The notes below the pieces were generated by a model, which worked only from the letters and a program-made list of their open reading frames with translations, did no database searches and was not told where the DNA came from. The position numbers and the translations under genes are program-made. Shown here piece by piece: positions 1 to 8,386 of a DNA stretch of 23,679 bases. Location of the stretch: assembly GCA_029939635.1 (NCBI GenBank), contig JAOZSN010000002.1, positions 42,147-65,825 on the forward strand, read 5' to 3'. Positions within the stretch are counted from its first letter, which is position 1. Every line of letters starts with the position of its first letter. The DNA is from Deltaproteobacteria bacterium (GTDB lineage: Bacteria > Desulfobacterota > Desulfobulbia > Desulfobulbales > SURF-16).

Positions 1-657
1 TATGAAGGCAGCCTCATCAATATTGAAATAGGTATAGATAGGATCAAACTTCACCAGGGTGGCAAGAAGGGTCTTACTGCCACCTGCCCCCACCAAATTT
101 CCTATATCCACCTGATTACGACTCACCTTGCCCTCCACAGGGGCATAAATCTTGGTGTAGGAGAGATCAAGCTGAGCGTTAGTCACCTCGGCCTGGGCAC
201 CAGCCACAGCAGACTGGGATTTGGCAAAATCGGCCTTGGTCTGTAACATGGCAATCTCACTCACAGCCTTGGTCTTATAGGCCCGCAAAGTACGCTGAAA
301 GGTGGCATGAGCTAGTTCCATCTCTGTCTGTAAGGCATTGAGATTGGCCTCGGCCTGCAACAAGCGAGCAGTAAAAGGCTTAGGGTCGATGGTAAAGAGC
401 AGATCACCCTTGTTTACCAGACCACCCACCTGGTAATGGATACCCTCAAGAAAACCCTCCACCCGTGCCAACAAATCAACCTGCTCGGTGGCGGCGGTGA
501 AGCCGGTGAAGTAGACATAGCGAGTAACCTCCTTCACCAGGGGCGGGGCCACGGTGACCTTGGGGGCTAGCGGCGGGGCTGGAGCTTCTGGCGTTTGACA
601 ACCCATGAAAGCGAGGAGGAGAAGAGGGATAATAGCTAGTTTGATTAGGTTGTTCAT
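1..657 (-). CDS. RND efflux membrane-fusion (periplasmic adaptor) lipoprotein, C-terminus outside the window
   Basis: The frame stays open from an ATG at 657 to the window edge (219 codons, in frame), so the C-terminal part is missing. The N-terminus is a lipoprotein signal with a hydrophobic run and a lipobox-like end FMGC (Cys20), followed by a Pro/Ala-rich linker. Then come the features of an AcrA/MexA adaptor: a lipoyl half-motif (GGLVNKGDLLFTIDP), a helical hairpin rich in Ala/Gln, and the second lipoyl half (YAPVEGKVSRNQVDIGNLVG). Family role: it bridges an inner-membrane RND transporter and an outer-membrane channel. It lies 121 bp downstream of the outer-membrane component on the same strand, so the channel gene is transcribed before the adaptor, the reverse of the common adaptor-pump-channel order. 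No strong Shine-Dalgarno precedes the ATG. The substrate cannot be told. Confidence 0.9.
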   Translation of the reverse strand, partial: MNNLIKLAIIPLLLLAFMGCQTPEAPAPPLAPKVTVAPPLVKEVTRYVYFTGFTAATEQVDLLARVEGFLEGIHYQVGGLVNKGDLLFTIDPKPFTARLLQAEANLNALQTEMELAHATFQRTLRAYKTKAVSEIAMLQTKADFAKSQSAVAGAQAEVTNAQLDLSYTKIYAPVEGKVSRNQVDIGNLVGAGGSKTLLATLVKFDPIYTYFNIDEAAFI

Positions 658-683
658 AGGGGACGTTGGGAAAGAGTTTAAAA

Positions 684-823
684 GCGAATATAGAATTTTA
701 AACAAGGAATATCAAATGTCAAAGGAGGAGCCCCGAAGGAAGTGCCCTTGGGGTATACCTTGTCTTTAATTATAGAGACTATTTACTTCCTTCGACATTC
801 GACATTTCTTGTTCGCTATTCCG
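684..823. repeat. Heptamer-phased inverted-repeat element, GTTGAAC/TTCGACA type, copy 1
   Basis: The left arm (684-739) reads as eight consecutive 7-mers with AA in the middle of seven of them (for example GCGAATA, TAGAATT, AGGAATA, TCAAATG, CCGAAGG). The right arm (789-823) reads as five 7-mers with TT at positions 3-4 (CCTTCGA, CATTCGA, CATTTCT, TGTTCGC, TATTCCG). The inner arms CGAAGGAAGT (734-743) and ACTTCCTTCG (785-794) are perfect reverse complements around a 41-bp loop. The right arm overlaps the last codons of the outer-membrane efflux gene. The function is unknown. The same architecture recurs at 12606-12718. Confidence 0.65.
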
Positions 824-2311
824 GAGTCTCGCAGGCTCACTTACCTGCGGTTCAGCGTCTATTGCAACGGCACCTTCCGGGGCCCAGCCACCGGCCAGGG
901 AACGATAGAGACGAACGAGCAGGATAGAGGTGTTACCACGGCCATCCTCGTAGGCATTCTCTACCTCCAGCAAGGCTCGTTCAGCATCAAGGACATTCTG
1001 AAAACCAATAAGGCCAGAGGTATAAAGATCCTGGGATTTGGCCATGGCAGTCTGCCCAGCCAACTGGGCCTGATCCAGGGAAGTAAGCTGGAGCTGTTGT
1101 TCATGATAGGCCACCAGACTGTCTTCCACATCCTTGACGGCCAGGAGTAATATCTTTTCATAGTTGGCCAAGGCCTGCTCGGTGCGGGCATCCTCCACCT
1201 TTATCTGATCACGGATGGCCTTCCGGTTAAAAAGGTTAAGTTTCAGGGTAGGGCCAAAGGAGAAGAGGCTGGAGCCGCCGGTGAAAAGATCCCCGCCCGA
1301 CAGAGAGGACGTACCCACCGAACCATTCAGGGCCAGGGAGGGGTAGAGATCAGCCTTGGCTACGCCGATACGAGCGGTCTGTGCCGCCAGCTGCCGTTCA
1401 GCCTGGCGCACATCAGGCCGGTTACGTATCTGCTCAGCCGGAATACCAATGGCCACATTGCTCGGCGGCAAAGGTACCAGATCTAGCGGAGCCAATTTAT
1501 CATTTACATAGCCAGGCTGCTGGCCTAACACCACACTTAAAGAATTAATATTTTCAGCCAAAGATGTCCGCAGGGGCGGCAAAGAGGATTGGCTGGTGGC
1601 ATAGACGCGGGTTGCCTGAGCCAGCTCCAGAGTAGAGCCGATACCAGCATCAAAACGATCCTGGGTGAGCTGCACAATCTTTTCCTGGTTGGCGATATTA
1701 TTGGTGGTGATAGTTACCCGTGACTGCAGGGTACGGATGGTAAAATAGAGCCGGGCCACATCAGCACAGATAGTGATAAGGACATCGTTTGTCTCCTCCT
1801 CAGAGGCCTGATACTCAGCACTGGATGCCTCCACACCACGTCGCACCTTTCCCCAGATATCGATCTCCCAGCTGGCATCCATACTGACACCATACTGGTT
1901 ATAGATGGACTGGGCCACACCAGTGGCGGCCTCACTTCCCCGGCCCCGAGTGGTACCAGCGCCAGCACCACCAGTGGGCATAAAATCAGCATTGGAGATA
2001 CCCAACCGAGCCCGCGATTCATCCAGGCGAGACAGAGCCATGCGGATATCCAGATTATTAGCCACTGCCTCGTTGATAAGATCGGTGAGAATCTGATCAT
2101 CAAAGACCTGCCACCAATTACGGATATCTGCCTGCTCAGGCAGGACACCGAGGTATTCACCCTCCGCCACATCAACCTGAATATCCTGGTCAAGGGTGGG
2201 GGCGACATAATCAGGTCCCACCTTGGTACAACCAGGCAGCAGCAACCAGGCAGCAGCCAGACAGGCCAGGGAAAACTTACGACCAGTATGGCAAAAATGA
2301 GATACAATCAT
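779..2311 (-). CDS. Outer-membrane efflux lipoprotein, NodT/OprM family
   Basis: This 510-residue protein has a lipoprotein signal ending LPGC (Cys28), followed at once by the family hallmark KVGPDYVAP. Two repeats of the TolC-like fold follow, with long Ala/Leu/Gln-rich helices (for example the segment around SRLDESRARLG and its counterpart around ERQLAAQTARIGVAKADLYPSL). The NodT-typical sequence IRNRPDVRQAERQLAA is present. Family role: trimeric channel-tunnel through which an RND or ABC pump expels substrate. The length is normal. It is followed 121 bp downstream by the periplasmic adaptor on the same strand, so the two form one efflux system. Its last eight or so codons (SEQEMSNVEGSK region) are written in the heptamer-repeat element, which may have replaced the native C-terminus. 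The start at 2311 is the only one giving a full signal peptide, although its Shine-Dalgarno is weak. Confidence 0.93.
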   Translation of the reverse strand: MIVSHFCHTGRKFSLACLAAAWLLLPGCTKVGPDYVAPTLDQDIQVDVAEGEYLGVLPEQADIRNWWQVFDDQILTDLINEAVANNLDIRMALSRLDESRARLGISNADFMPTGGAGAGTTRGRGSEAATGVAQSIYNQYGVSMDASWEIDIWGKVRRGVEASSAEYQASEEETNDVLITICADVARLYFTIRTLQSRVTITTNNIANQEKIVQLTQDRFDAGIGSTLELAQATRVYATSQSSLPPLRTSLAENINSLSVVLGQQPGYVNDKLAPLDLVPLPPSNVAIGIPAEQIRNRPDVRQAERQLAAQTARIGVAKADLYPSLALNGSVGTSSLSGGDLFTGGSSLFSFGPTLKLNLFNRKAIRDQIKVEDARTEQALANYEKILLLAVKDVEDSLVAYHEQQLQLTSLDQAQLAGQTAMAKSQDLYTSGLIGFQNVLDAERALLEVENAYEDGRGNTSILLVRLYRSLAGGWAPEGAVAIDAEPQVSEPARLRNSEQEMSNVEGSK

Positions 2312-2456
2312 AATATTCAGCCCAAGACAAGAGATTGAGAATAGCTACTACTATAAAGTAGAGAGCAACCATACCTTATAACCAGTGGAAAGTGTAGACA
2401 AAAAAAACACCTCAACCTTCGGAACCTCGTCTTAGTCGCTTACAGCGCTGGCTTGT

Positions 2457-3152
2457 TCACGGTAGCAGGCCAAACTTTTTCATTGAAGTTCTGATTAAGT
2501 TTGCATTTTCCTTGATGGCCGCCTGAGCCAGATCACGGGTAAATTTCTTGGTAGTGGTTGCACCAGACCAGACCATCTCTGCGTTGGCTGTCAAGAAAAC
2601 GGTGGTTTCCAGATTGACCACCAAATTTTTCTCGATATAACCAGGGTCATATATAGGATCGTACATAGGGTCAAACATGGGATCGGTTCTGTGCATACCG
2701 GAACGATACATGGCATTAGAGCCCCTGCCATAATAATCATAAAAGCCAACCCCTACGCCATAGTAGGGTCTATGAGAGTAAGGCGAAACATAACGGTCTT
2801 TATTTTCCACCCGCACCAAAAGGGCCAACAGAACAGCATCTGCCCCCGATTCAGCCACAATGGCCCGTACCTTCTCCTTATCCTGCATATCCTCAAACTG
2901 TGGCATAAATGTATGGCTAACCATCACCTCCACCCCATCCAGGAGCAGCTCATCGGAGAAATAATCCTCATATATTTGCCGGTCCAGGCCATTATTCATG
3001 AGCCCCAACACCAGAATACGTTGCAGAGGCTTGCCACTATAGCCTGGCTTCCCCCAACTCGCCTTCATTTTAGTGGTGGCACAGGAGGAGAGGAGGAGCA
3101 GCAGTACGGGAAGGAGAAGTAGGATATGCCCCTGGCTTTTGCTATGTTTCAT
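2457..3152 (-). CDS. Putative envelope lipoprotein with a DPxY tetrapeptide repeat
   Basis: This 231-residue protein has a clear lipoprotein signal: a Leu-rich stretch and LSSC with Cys24. The mature part contains an alpha/beta segment (around QRILVLGLMNNGLDRQIYEDYF, then ADAVLLALLVRVENK) that resembles small bacterial lipoproteins thought to sense or fix periplasmic components, but I cannot assign a named family. Residues 131-156 are rich in Tyr and Gly. Residues 157-172 are four consecutive DP(M/I/G)(F/Y) tetrapeptides, encoded by 12-bp DNA repeats at 2637-2684. The C-terminal part (NLVVNLETTVFLTANAEMVWSG) looks like the edge strands of a beta sheet. It lies between zwf and the efflux pair, all on the minus strand, with gaps of 239 and 145 bp, so co-transcription is uncertain. 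Function unknown. Confidence 0.8.
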   Translation of the reverse strand: MKHSKSQGHILLLLPVLLLLLSSCATTKMKASWGKPGYSGKPLQRILVLGLMNNGLDRQIYEDYFSDELLLDGVEVMVSHTFMPQFEDMQDKEKVRAIVAESGADAVLLALLVRVENKDRYVSPYSHRPYYGVGVGFYDYYGRGSNAMYRSGMHRTDPMFDPMYDPIYDPGYIEKNLVVNLETTVFLTANAEMVWSGATTTKKFTRDLAQAAIKENANLIRTSMKKFGLLP

Positions 3153-3239
3153 GACAGAGATCTCTTTTGTATTGCTGATTAGCTACGAATTTCAGCCTAT
3201 TTCCAGGGCAGTTGAAAATAGGAGATATTTCGTTAATAG

Positions 3240-3326
3240 TTACAGGAGTTTACAGTTTATAGATGTTATCTTCATACGATTAGTCTTTCCTTAAACTGTA
3301 AATCGGTAACCGTAAACCATAAAATT
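3240..3326. repeat. Heptamer-phased inverted-repeat element, GTAAACT type, copy 1
   Basis: The right arm (3292-3326) is five consecutive 7-mers with AA in phase (TAAACTG, TAAATCG, GTAACCG, TAAACCA, TAAAATT). The left arm (about 3240-3260) carries the opposite-strand version. TTTACAGTTTA (3249-3259) and TAAACTGTAAA (3292-3302) are perfect reverse complements around a 32-bp loop. It sits in the 239-bp gap between zwf and the lipoprotein gene. A second copy of the same type is at 13484-13581. Confidence 0.65.
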
Positions 3327-3391
3327 CACCTCAGTAGCCCTTGTCATGCAGGCTGAATAGTATGGTAATCAAATTTTGCACAATACCGTGC

Positions 3392-4858
3392 TTACTCCTC
3401 CCATTCCCGCCCATCGCGGGCCAATAAAGCCACCGAGGCCACCGGCCCCCAGGTTCCAGAGGGATATGGTTTTGGGCCATCGTTCTGGGTCTCCCAGGCC
3501 TCCAGGATAGTATCGATCCACTCCCAGGCCTTTTCCACCTCATCTCGGCGAATAAAAAGAGACTGGCGACCATGCATTGATTCCAAGAGCAGACGCTCAT
3601 AGGCATCTGCCACCCGCTTATCTTTAAAGGCATCGGAGAAACTTAAATCAAGCACCGTACGCTGCAGGTCAATCCCCACCCCAATACCAGGCACCTTATT
3701 GAGCAACTCCACCTCCATGCCCTCGTCTGGCTGGAGGCGAAGTAATAATTTATTAGGCGGTAGTTTTTTAAAACTATCTTTGAAAATATTGTGGGGCTGC
3801 TCCTTAAAATAGATAACCACCTCGGTACGCTTGCTAGTCATGCGTTTACCTGTACGCAGATAGAAAGGCACCCCGGCCCAGCGCCAGTTGTCAATATCCA
3901 CCCGTAAGGCCACAAAACTCTCCGTGGTACTATGGGGGTCACCATCTGCTTCCTCCAGATAGCCAGGGACAGGCCCGCCTTTAAGATAACCTGCCGTATA
4001 TTGGCCCCGAACCGTCTTTTCATCGACATTATCACTGGTTATGGGCCTGAGCGCCTTTAAGACCTTGAGTTTTTCATTACGGATGGAATCGCCGGAGATA
4101 TTCACCGGTGGCTCCATGGCCACCAAGGTGAGGATCTGTAAAAGATGATTCTGCACCATGTCACGCAGCTGACCAGATTTATCAAAATAGCCCCAACGCC
4201 CCTCAATACCAACCTCCTCAGCCACAGTAATCTGGACATGATCCACCGTGTTATGATCCCAGTTGGTGGTGAAGATAGAATTAGCAAAACGTAAGGCCAG
4301 TAGGTTCAGCACCGTCTCCTTGCCCAGATAGTGGTCAATACGATAGACCTGATTCTCAACAAAGTACTCAGCCACAGCATCATTAATAACCTTGGAGGAG
4401 GCAAGATCATTGCCGATGGGTTTTTCCAACACCACCCGTGTCTCATCATTAATCAAGCCGGCATGATGGAGTCCTTGACAAATATCACTAAACATGGAAG
4501 GCGGCACGGCAAAATAATTAACCTGCACCCGCCCCTGGGAATCAACCACATCAAGCAGCCGTTTATACTCTTCGTATTGATCAAGATTTACCAAGACATA
4601 GTGGCAGCGCTGTATAAGGCTGCTGGCCACGTCCTGATCTAAGGTCTTAATATATGTCTCTAAACTCTCCTGCACCTTGACCCGGAAACTCTCTTGGTCA
4701 AGATCTCGCCGGGCCACGCCGATAATACGTGTCTCCTCCTCCAGCAAGCCTTCTTTTTCCAACTGATAGAGAGAAGGGATAAGTTTACGCATGGCAAGAT
4801 CGCCCTGCGCACCAAAAATCACATAATCACACGCCTTAAAGTTATCACTCCGCGCCAT
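3392..4858 (-). CDS. zwf: Glucose-6-phosphate 1-dehydrogenase
   Basis: It oxidises glucose 6-phosphate to 6-phosphoglucono-lactone with reduction of NADP, the entry to the oxidative pentose phosphate pathway, in the cytoplasm. The N-terminal nucleotide-binding motif reads FGAQGDLAMRKLIPSLYQL (the family has GASGDLxxRK), and the active-site signature RIDHYLGKE is intact, with its Asp-His pair and catalytic Lys. The 488-residue length matches family members of about 490. An ATG seven codons upstream (4879) is possible, but the sequence AAGGAGGATCTGCC ending just before the ATG at 4858 is a strong Shine-Dalgarno at normal spacing, and it would be buried inside the longer version, so I chose 4858. 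The usual partners pgl and gnd are not adjacent. Transcription continues toward the lipoprotein gene after the repeat element at 3240-3326. Confidence 0.97.
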   Translation of the reverse strand: MARSDNFKACDYVIFGAQGDLAMRKLIPSLYQLEKEGLLEEETRIIGVARRDLDQESFRVKVQESLETYIKTLDQDVASSLIQRCHYVLVNLDQYEEYKRLLDVVDSQGRVQVNYFAVPPSMFSDICQGLHHAGLINDETRVVLEKPIGNDLASSKVINDAVAEYFVENQVYRIDHYLGKETVLNLLALRFANSIFTTNWDHNTVDHVQITVAEEVGIEGRWGYFDKSGQLRDMVQNHLLQILTLVAMEPPVNISGDSIRNEKLKVLKALRPITSDNVDEKTVRGQYTAGYLKGGPVPGYLEEADGDPHSTTESFVALRVDIDNWRWAGVPFYLRTGKRMTSKRTEVVIYFKEQPHNIFKDSFKKLPPNKLLLRLQPDEGMEVELLNKVPGIGVGIDLQRTVLDLSFSDAFKDKRVADAYERLLLESMHGRQSLFIRRDEVEKAWEWIDTILEAWETQNDGPKPYPSGTWGPVASVALLARDGREWEE

Positions 4859-4990
4859 GGCAGATCCTCCTTTGCCCATATTTATTTACCAGGAAACGTA
4901 CCAAATTATGATGGCAGAGCCATTCTAAAAAGTGAAGGGATTAAATATTTTTTCCCATACTTACCAGTCTCACAGATTGCAGCTTGTGAC

Positions 4991-5019
4991 AAAAAAAGAC
5001 CCCTTCAAAGATGAAGGGG
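4991..5019 (-). terminator. Rho-independent terminator of the DUF1566 gene
   Basis: On the minus strand, a 7-bp stem CCCCTTC/GAAGGGG (arms 5013-5019 and 5000-5006, loop of 6) is followed by TC and a run of seven T. It starts about 30 bp after the stop of the DUF1566 gene and separates it from zwf. Confidence 0.85.
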
Positions 5020-5049
5020 CCCAGAGGAGAGAGGAACAACGAAAAAACC

Positions 5050-5994
5050 TTATTTAATACTACGCACCACACGACCAAACCCGCCAGGAATGGTACCTGA
5101 GGCCCAGAACATGGCTGCCTGCTTATAATCACAGAACCAATAACCACCAGGACGACGCTCATTGGCCACAAAAATAAAGGGTTGCTCAGAGGAGAAACAG
5201 GGGTGAGTATGGGTGCCAGCCTGGTTCATCTCTGTCTCCATAGTGGAGAGGGCTTCTTCCATGGTGGGTAGACGCCAATCGTTAAAGCCAGCAAAATCAG
5301 TGCTATTGAGCTCACGGATATATGTCTTCATACGCCTGGTTGCCACAAGATCACAACCACCTCGCTGCCACATAAGGCCCGTCACTTTATCAGTCACAGT
5401 AAGGCCATCATTATTGTCCACCAAAAAATTCGTAAATGAACCGTCGGGGTTATAACGGCTGTCATAAAAATTATACTCTTTAATTAAACCTTCCATCTCC
5501 CCATCGACAATGGCAACAGGGACGCTAGGCAGGGTAACCTTGTAAAAATCATCTGGTAAGGCCACACTCTGATCCGGCATGACAAACTCTTCAGCTGCAA
5601 CATCAGCTTCAGCAAGAATAGGGGTAACAAGCTCTTCATGATAGGCCTCAAAGAGATTATCCATCAGCCATTTCTTAAGCTCATCATTAATGGCATAATT
5701 CCGATCAAGACTGATAGAACGTCCGTCAGCAACCATGGCTTGCTCAACAAGCTCCTGGGGCGCATCAATACGGGCCAACACCTTGGCATATTTTATACCC
5801 CTTTCCATGAGACAGAGAGTAGCTGGCTCCTGCCAGCCATCGATGAAGAAATAATAGGAGCGCTCCTTCTGGCTATAAATCCGTGCCTTGGTTCCCCAGC
5901 TCTCAAAGATAGTAAAGGTGTCTGCTGGCACTAAATCCCAGTCAATAGAAGGCAAAACACGTTCGTCGTTGGCAAGCTTATCAAATAATCCCAT
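5050..5994 (-). CDS. DUF1566 (Lcl C-terminal-type) domain protein
   Basis: This 314-residue protein has no signal peptide. The C-terminal 130 residues carry the DUF1566 pattern: VTDKVTGLMWQRGG, then FNDWRLPTMEEAL, then GGYWFCDY, an ASG turn and a terminal GRVVRSIK. The N-terminal 180 residues (Trp-, Tyr- and Asp-rich, with a stretch YYFFIDGWQEPATLCLM) I do not recognise. DUF1566 modules have a C-type-lectin-like look and often sit in surface or phage-derived proteins, but the function of this family is not established. It is a single-gene unit: a terminator follows at 4991-5019, and upstream it is divergent from glgX. The start at 5994 has GGGG at suitable spacing before it. Confidence 0.85.
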   Translation of the reverse strand: MGLFDKLANDERVLPSIDWDLVPADTFTIFESWGTKARIYSQKERSYYFFIDGWQEPATLCLMERGIKYAKVLARIDAPQELVEQAMVADGRSISLDRNYAINDELKKWLMDNLFEAYHEELVTPILAEADVAAEEFVMPDQSVALPDDFYKVTLPSVPVAIVDGEMEGLIKEYNFYDSRYNPDGSFTNFLVDNNDGLTVTDKVTGLMWQRGGCDLVATRRMKTYIRELNSTDFAGFNDWRLPTMEEALSTMETEMNQAGTHTHPCFSSEQPFIFVANERRPGGYWFCDYKQAAMFWASGTIPGGFGRVVRSIK

Positions 5995-6146
5995 GGCAAT
6001 ACCCCTTTTTTTAACTGCGGTTTTATGTTGCTTATTTCAAGTAAAAAATAATCACCATTTTTGGTACAGCTTATAAAAAAATCGTCATCCAGTTACCAGC
6101 CTGCTACACTGAAACAAATGGATTCAAACATCCCAATTACCAACTA

Positions 6147-6161
6147 TAATAATCGTTATCA
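6147..6161. promoter_or_regulatory. Possible Fur-box-like site between DUF1566 gene and glgX
   Basis: Read on the minus strand the 15-mer TGATAACGATTATTA matches the Fur 7-1-7 consensus TGATAATnATTATCA at 12 of 14 fixed positions. It lies in the 206-bp divergent gap, 40 bp before the glgX start. Neither flanking gene is a usual iron-regulated gene, and the region is AT-rich, so a chance match is possible. Confidence 0.3.
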
Positions 6162-6200
6162 TTCGCAAAGTAAACCTCTTTTTCTCTGAGACCCAAAAAA

Positions 6201-8288
6201 ATGGATATAAACCATGGCACCCCGCTCCCATTAGGCGTCAGCTCACGAGATAACTGGCTCAACTTCGCTATTTTTTCCCGCCATGCTGAACAGATCTCCT
6301 TGGTTCTTTTTAAAGAGGGAGAGGGGAAAAAATGGCAGGAAATATTTTATGACCCCGAGATCAATCGTACTGGCGACATCTGGCATATCTGCCTAAAAAA
6401 TCTCCCCAGAAACATGCGCTATGGCTATCGCATGGTCGGCCCCCACGGCAAACATGGTCACTGTTTCCTTCATGATAGGCTGGTATCAGACCCTTATGCC
6501 ATAGCCCTATGTGGCGGCGAGAAATGGGGAGAGAAGACGCAGTGGAGCAGCGGCAGTCGCACCGAGCGGGCATTTACCCGGCGAAGCATCATCTGCCATG
6601 ATGATTTTGATTGGCAGGGAGACCGCCCCCTAAATATCCCTTTACGTGATTCCATTATCTACGAACTCCATGTGCGAGGATTTTCACGCCACCCAAGCTC
6701 CGGAGTGAGCCATCCCGGCACCTTCCGGGGTATTATTGAAAAAATTCCATACCTACAAAAACTCGGCATCACCTCGGTGGAGCTTATGCCTGTCTCTGAG
6801 TTTGTGGAAAACGAGGATCTTTTTATTGACCCAGACAGCGGAGACTATCTGAAAAACTTCTGGGGCTATAATACAATTGGCTTCTTTGCCCCCAAGGCTT
6901 CCTATGCCAGCCACAACCAACACGGCAACCAGGTCCGGGAGTTTAAAGAAATGGTCAAGGCCTTACATACGGCAGGGATCGAGGTGATCCTCGATGTGGT
7001 ATTCAACCACACCGGTGAAGGTGGCTATGACGGTCCAGTGTTTAATTTACGTGGCATTGACAACACCATCTATTATCTCCTAGACGAGAACAAACAATAT
7101 CTTAACTTTTCCGGGTGCGGCAATACAGTAAACTGCAACCATCCCCTGGTACGTGATTTCATCATGAACTGTCTGCGCTACTGGGTAATGGAGATGCATG
7201 TGGATGGCTTTCGCTTTGACCTGGCCTCCATACTGGGTCGCTCTCCCACGGGCGAGGTATTAAGCAACCCGCCAGTGGTGGAGATGATCGCCGAAGACCC
7301 GGTACTGGCCAACACCAAAATCATTGCTGAGGCCTGGGATGCAGCGGGACTATATCAGGTAGGGAGCTTTTCTACCCATAGCCGCTGGGCAGAGTGGAAT
7401 GGCCGCTTCCGTGACGACATGCGCTCCTTTATGTGTGGCAAGGAAGGTATGGTAGCTGCCCTGGCCACCCGGCTGGCAGGTTCGTCTGATCTCTATGAAT
7501 GGAGCGCTCGCTCTCCCCACAACTCCATTAATTTTATCACCAGCCATGATGGTTTCACCCTGGCGGATTTAGTAAGTTATAACGACAAACATAACGATAG
7601 TAACGGCGAAGAAAACCGCGATGGCGACAACCATAATATCAGTTGGAATAGTGGAGCAGAAGGCAGCACAGATAACCACACAATAAACACCCTGCGCCAG
7701 ACAAGGTTACGCTCCATGGCCGTACTACTCTTTGTGGCCCAAGGGGTACCCATGCTGGTGGCCGGTGATGAATTTGGTCGAAGCCAACAGGGCAATAATA
7801 ATGCCTGGTGCCAGGACAATGAACTAAGCTGGATTGACTGGCAACTGGCAGAACAGAACAAAGATCAGCTTCTATTTTTCAAAAGACTGATTCGCCTACG
7901 CCGCGAACACCGAATCTTCCGGCGCTGTGATTTCTTCAGCAAGGATGACAAGACCCAGGAAATCAGCTGGCAGGGCCTGGAACCTGGCAGCCAGGATTGG
8001 TCCTATGATTGCCATTCCCTTGCCTTCCACCTCCATGGCGACAAGGTTGTTGGTCAACGGGATGACGATTTTTTTCTCATGATTAATGGTGGCCATGAGG
8101 CCGTAACATTTTCCCTACCCTCAGCAGGCCGCAACCGTGCCTGGCACCGACTGATCAATACAGCGGCCCGAGGCAGCAAAGGCTTTGCCACTGAAAAATC
8201 AGCCCCCCGTTGCCGCGCGACCAAACTCAAGGTTGGCCCCATGGCCACTCGTGTCCTCATCTCAAAACCGCGTGGCAGACAAAACTAA
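6201..8288 (+). CDS. glgX: Glycogen debranching enzyme, GlgX/isoamylase type (GH13)
   Basis: It hydrolyses alpha-1,6 branch points of glycogen or limit dextrin in the cytoplasm. An N-terminal CBM48-like beta domain (residues 5-130, starting GTPLPLGVSSRDNWLNFAIFS) precedes a GH13 barrel. All catalytic regions are intact: region I DVVFNHTGE (about 264-272), region II DGFRFDLAS with nucleophile Asp340, region III IIAEAWD with acid/base Glu377, and region IV FITSHDGF with Asp450. The GDEFGRSQQGNNNAWCQDNE segment typical of isoamylase/GlgX follows. Its 695 residues are normal for the family (E. coli GlgX about 657, TreX about 710). No glycogen synthase or phosphorylase gene is adjacent. The Shine-Dalgarno is weak. 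An imperfectly placed hairpin (8302-8337) follows the stop. Confidence 0.94.
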   Translation: MDINHGTPLPLGVSSRDNWLNFAIFSRHAEQISLVLFKEGEGKKWQEIFYDPEINRTGDIWHICLKNLPRNMRYGYRMVGPHGKHGHCFLHDRLVSDPYAIALCGGEKWGEKTQWSSGSRTERAFTRRSIICHDDFDWQGDRPLNIPLRDSIIYELHVRGFSRHPSSGVSHPGTFRGIIEKIPYLQKLGITSVELMPVSEFVENEDLFIDPDSGDYLKNFWGYNTIGFFAPKASYASHNQHGNQVREFKEMVKALHTAGIEVILDVVFNHTGEGGYDGPVFNLRGIDNTIYYLLDENKQYLNFSGCGNTVNCNHPLVRDFIMNCLRYWVMEMHVDGFRFDLASILGRSPTGEVLSNPPVVEMIAEDPVLANTKIIAEAWDAAGLYQVGSFSTHSRWAEWNGRFRDDMRSFMCGKEGMVAALATRLAGSSDLYEWSARSPHNSINFITSHDGFTLADLVSYNDKHNDSNGEENRDGDNHNISWNSGAEGSTDNHTINTLRQTRLRSMAVLLFVAQGVPMLVAGDEFGRSQQGNNNAWCQDNELSWIDWQLAEQNKDQLLFFKRLIRLRREHRIFRRCDFFSKDDKTQEISWQGLEPGSQDWSYDCHSLAFHLHGDKVVGQRDDDFFLMINGGHEAVTFSLPSAGRNRAWHRLINTAARGSKGFATEKSAPRCRATKLKVGPMATRVLISKPRGRQN

Positions 8289-8301
8289 AGGGCTGCGGGC
8301 T

Positions 8302-8337
8302 GGCAAGGTACCATTTTTGATCCAAGGGCACCTTGCC
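8302..8337. other. Hairpin after glgX
   Basis: GGCAAGGT (8302-8309) and ACCTTGCC (8330-8337) form a perfect 8-bp inverted repeat with a 20-nt loop, 14 bp after the glgX stop. There is no T run after it, so it may be a weak or factor-assisted terminator or an mRNA 3' stabiliser. Confidence 0.4.
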
Positions 8338-8386
8338 CCAACATTGTCGTTTGAAAATAAAAACAAATTTATGGTAAACTCTTTTT

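Noticed and set aside
684..823. CRISPR array or transposon ends as explanation for the heptamer tracts
   Set aside because: The units are 7 bp, degenerate and without spacers; there is no transposase gene or target duplication in the window.
4331..4642. 103-codon plus-strand frame inside zwf
   Set aside because: It is a shadow of the zwf coding strand with no ribosome site.
4859..4879. Longer zwf start at 4879
   Set aside because: It would place the AAGGAGG ribosome site inside the coding sequence; the ATG at 4858 is at correct spacing from it.
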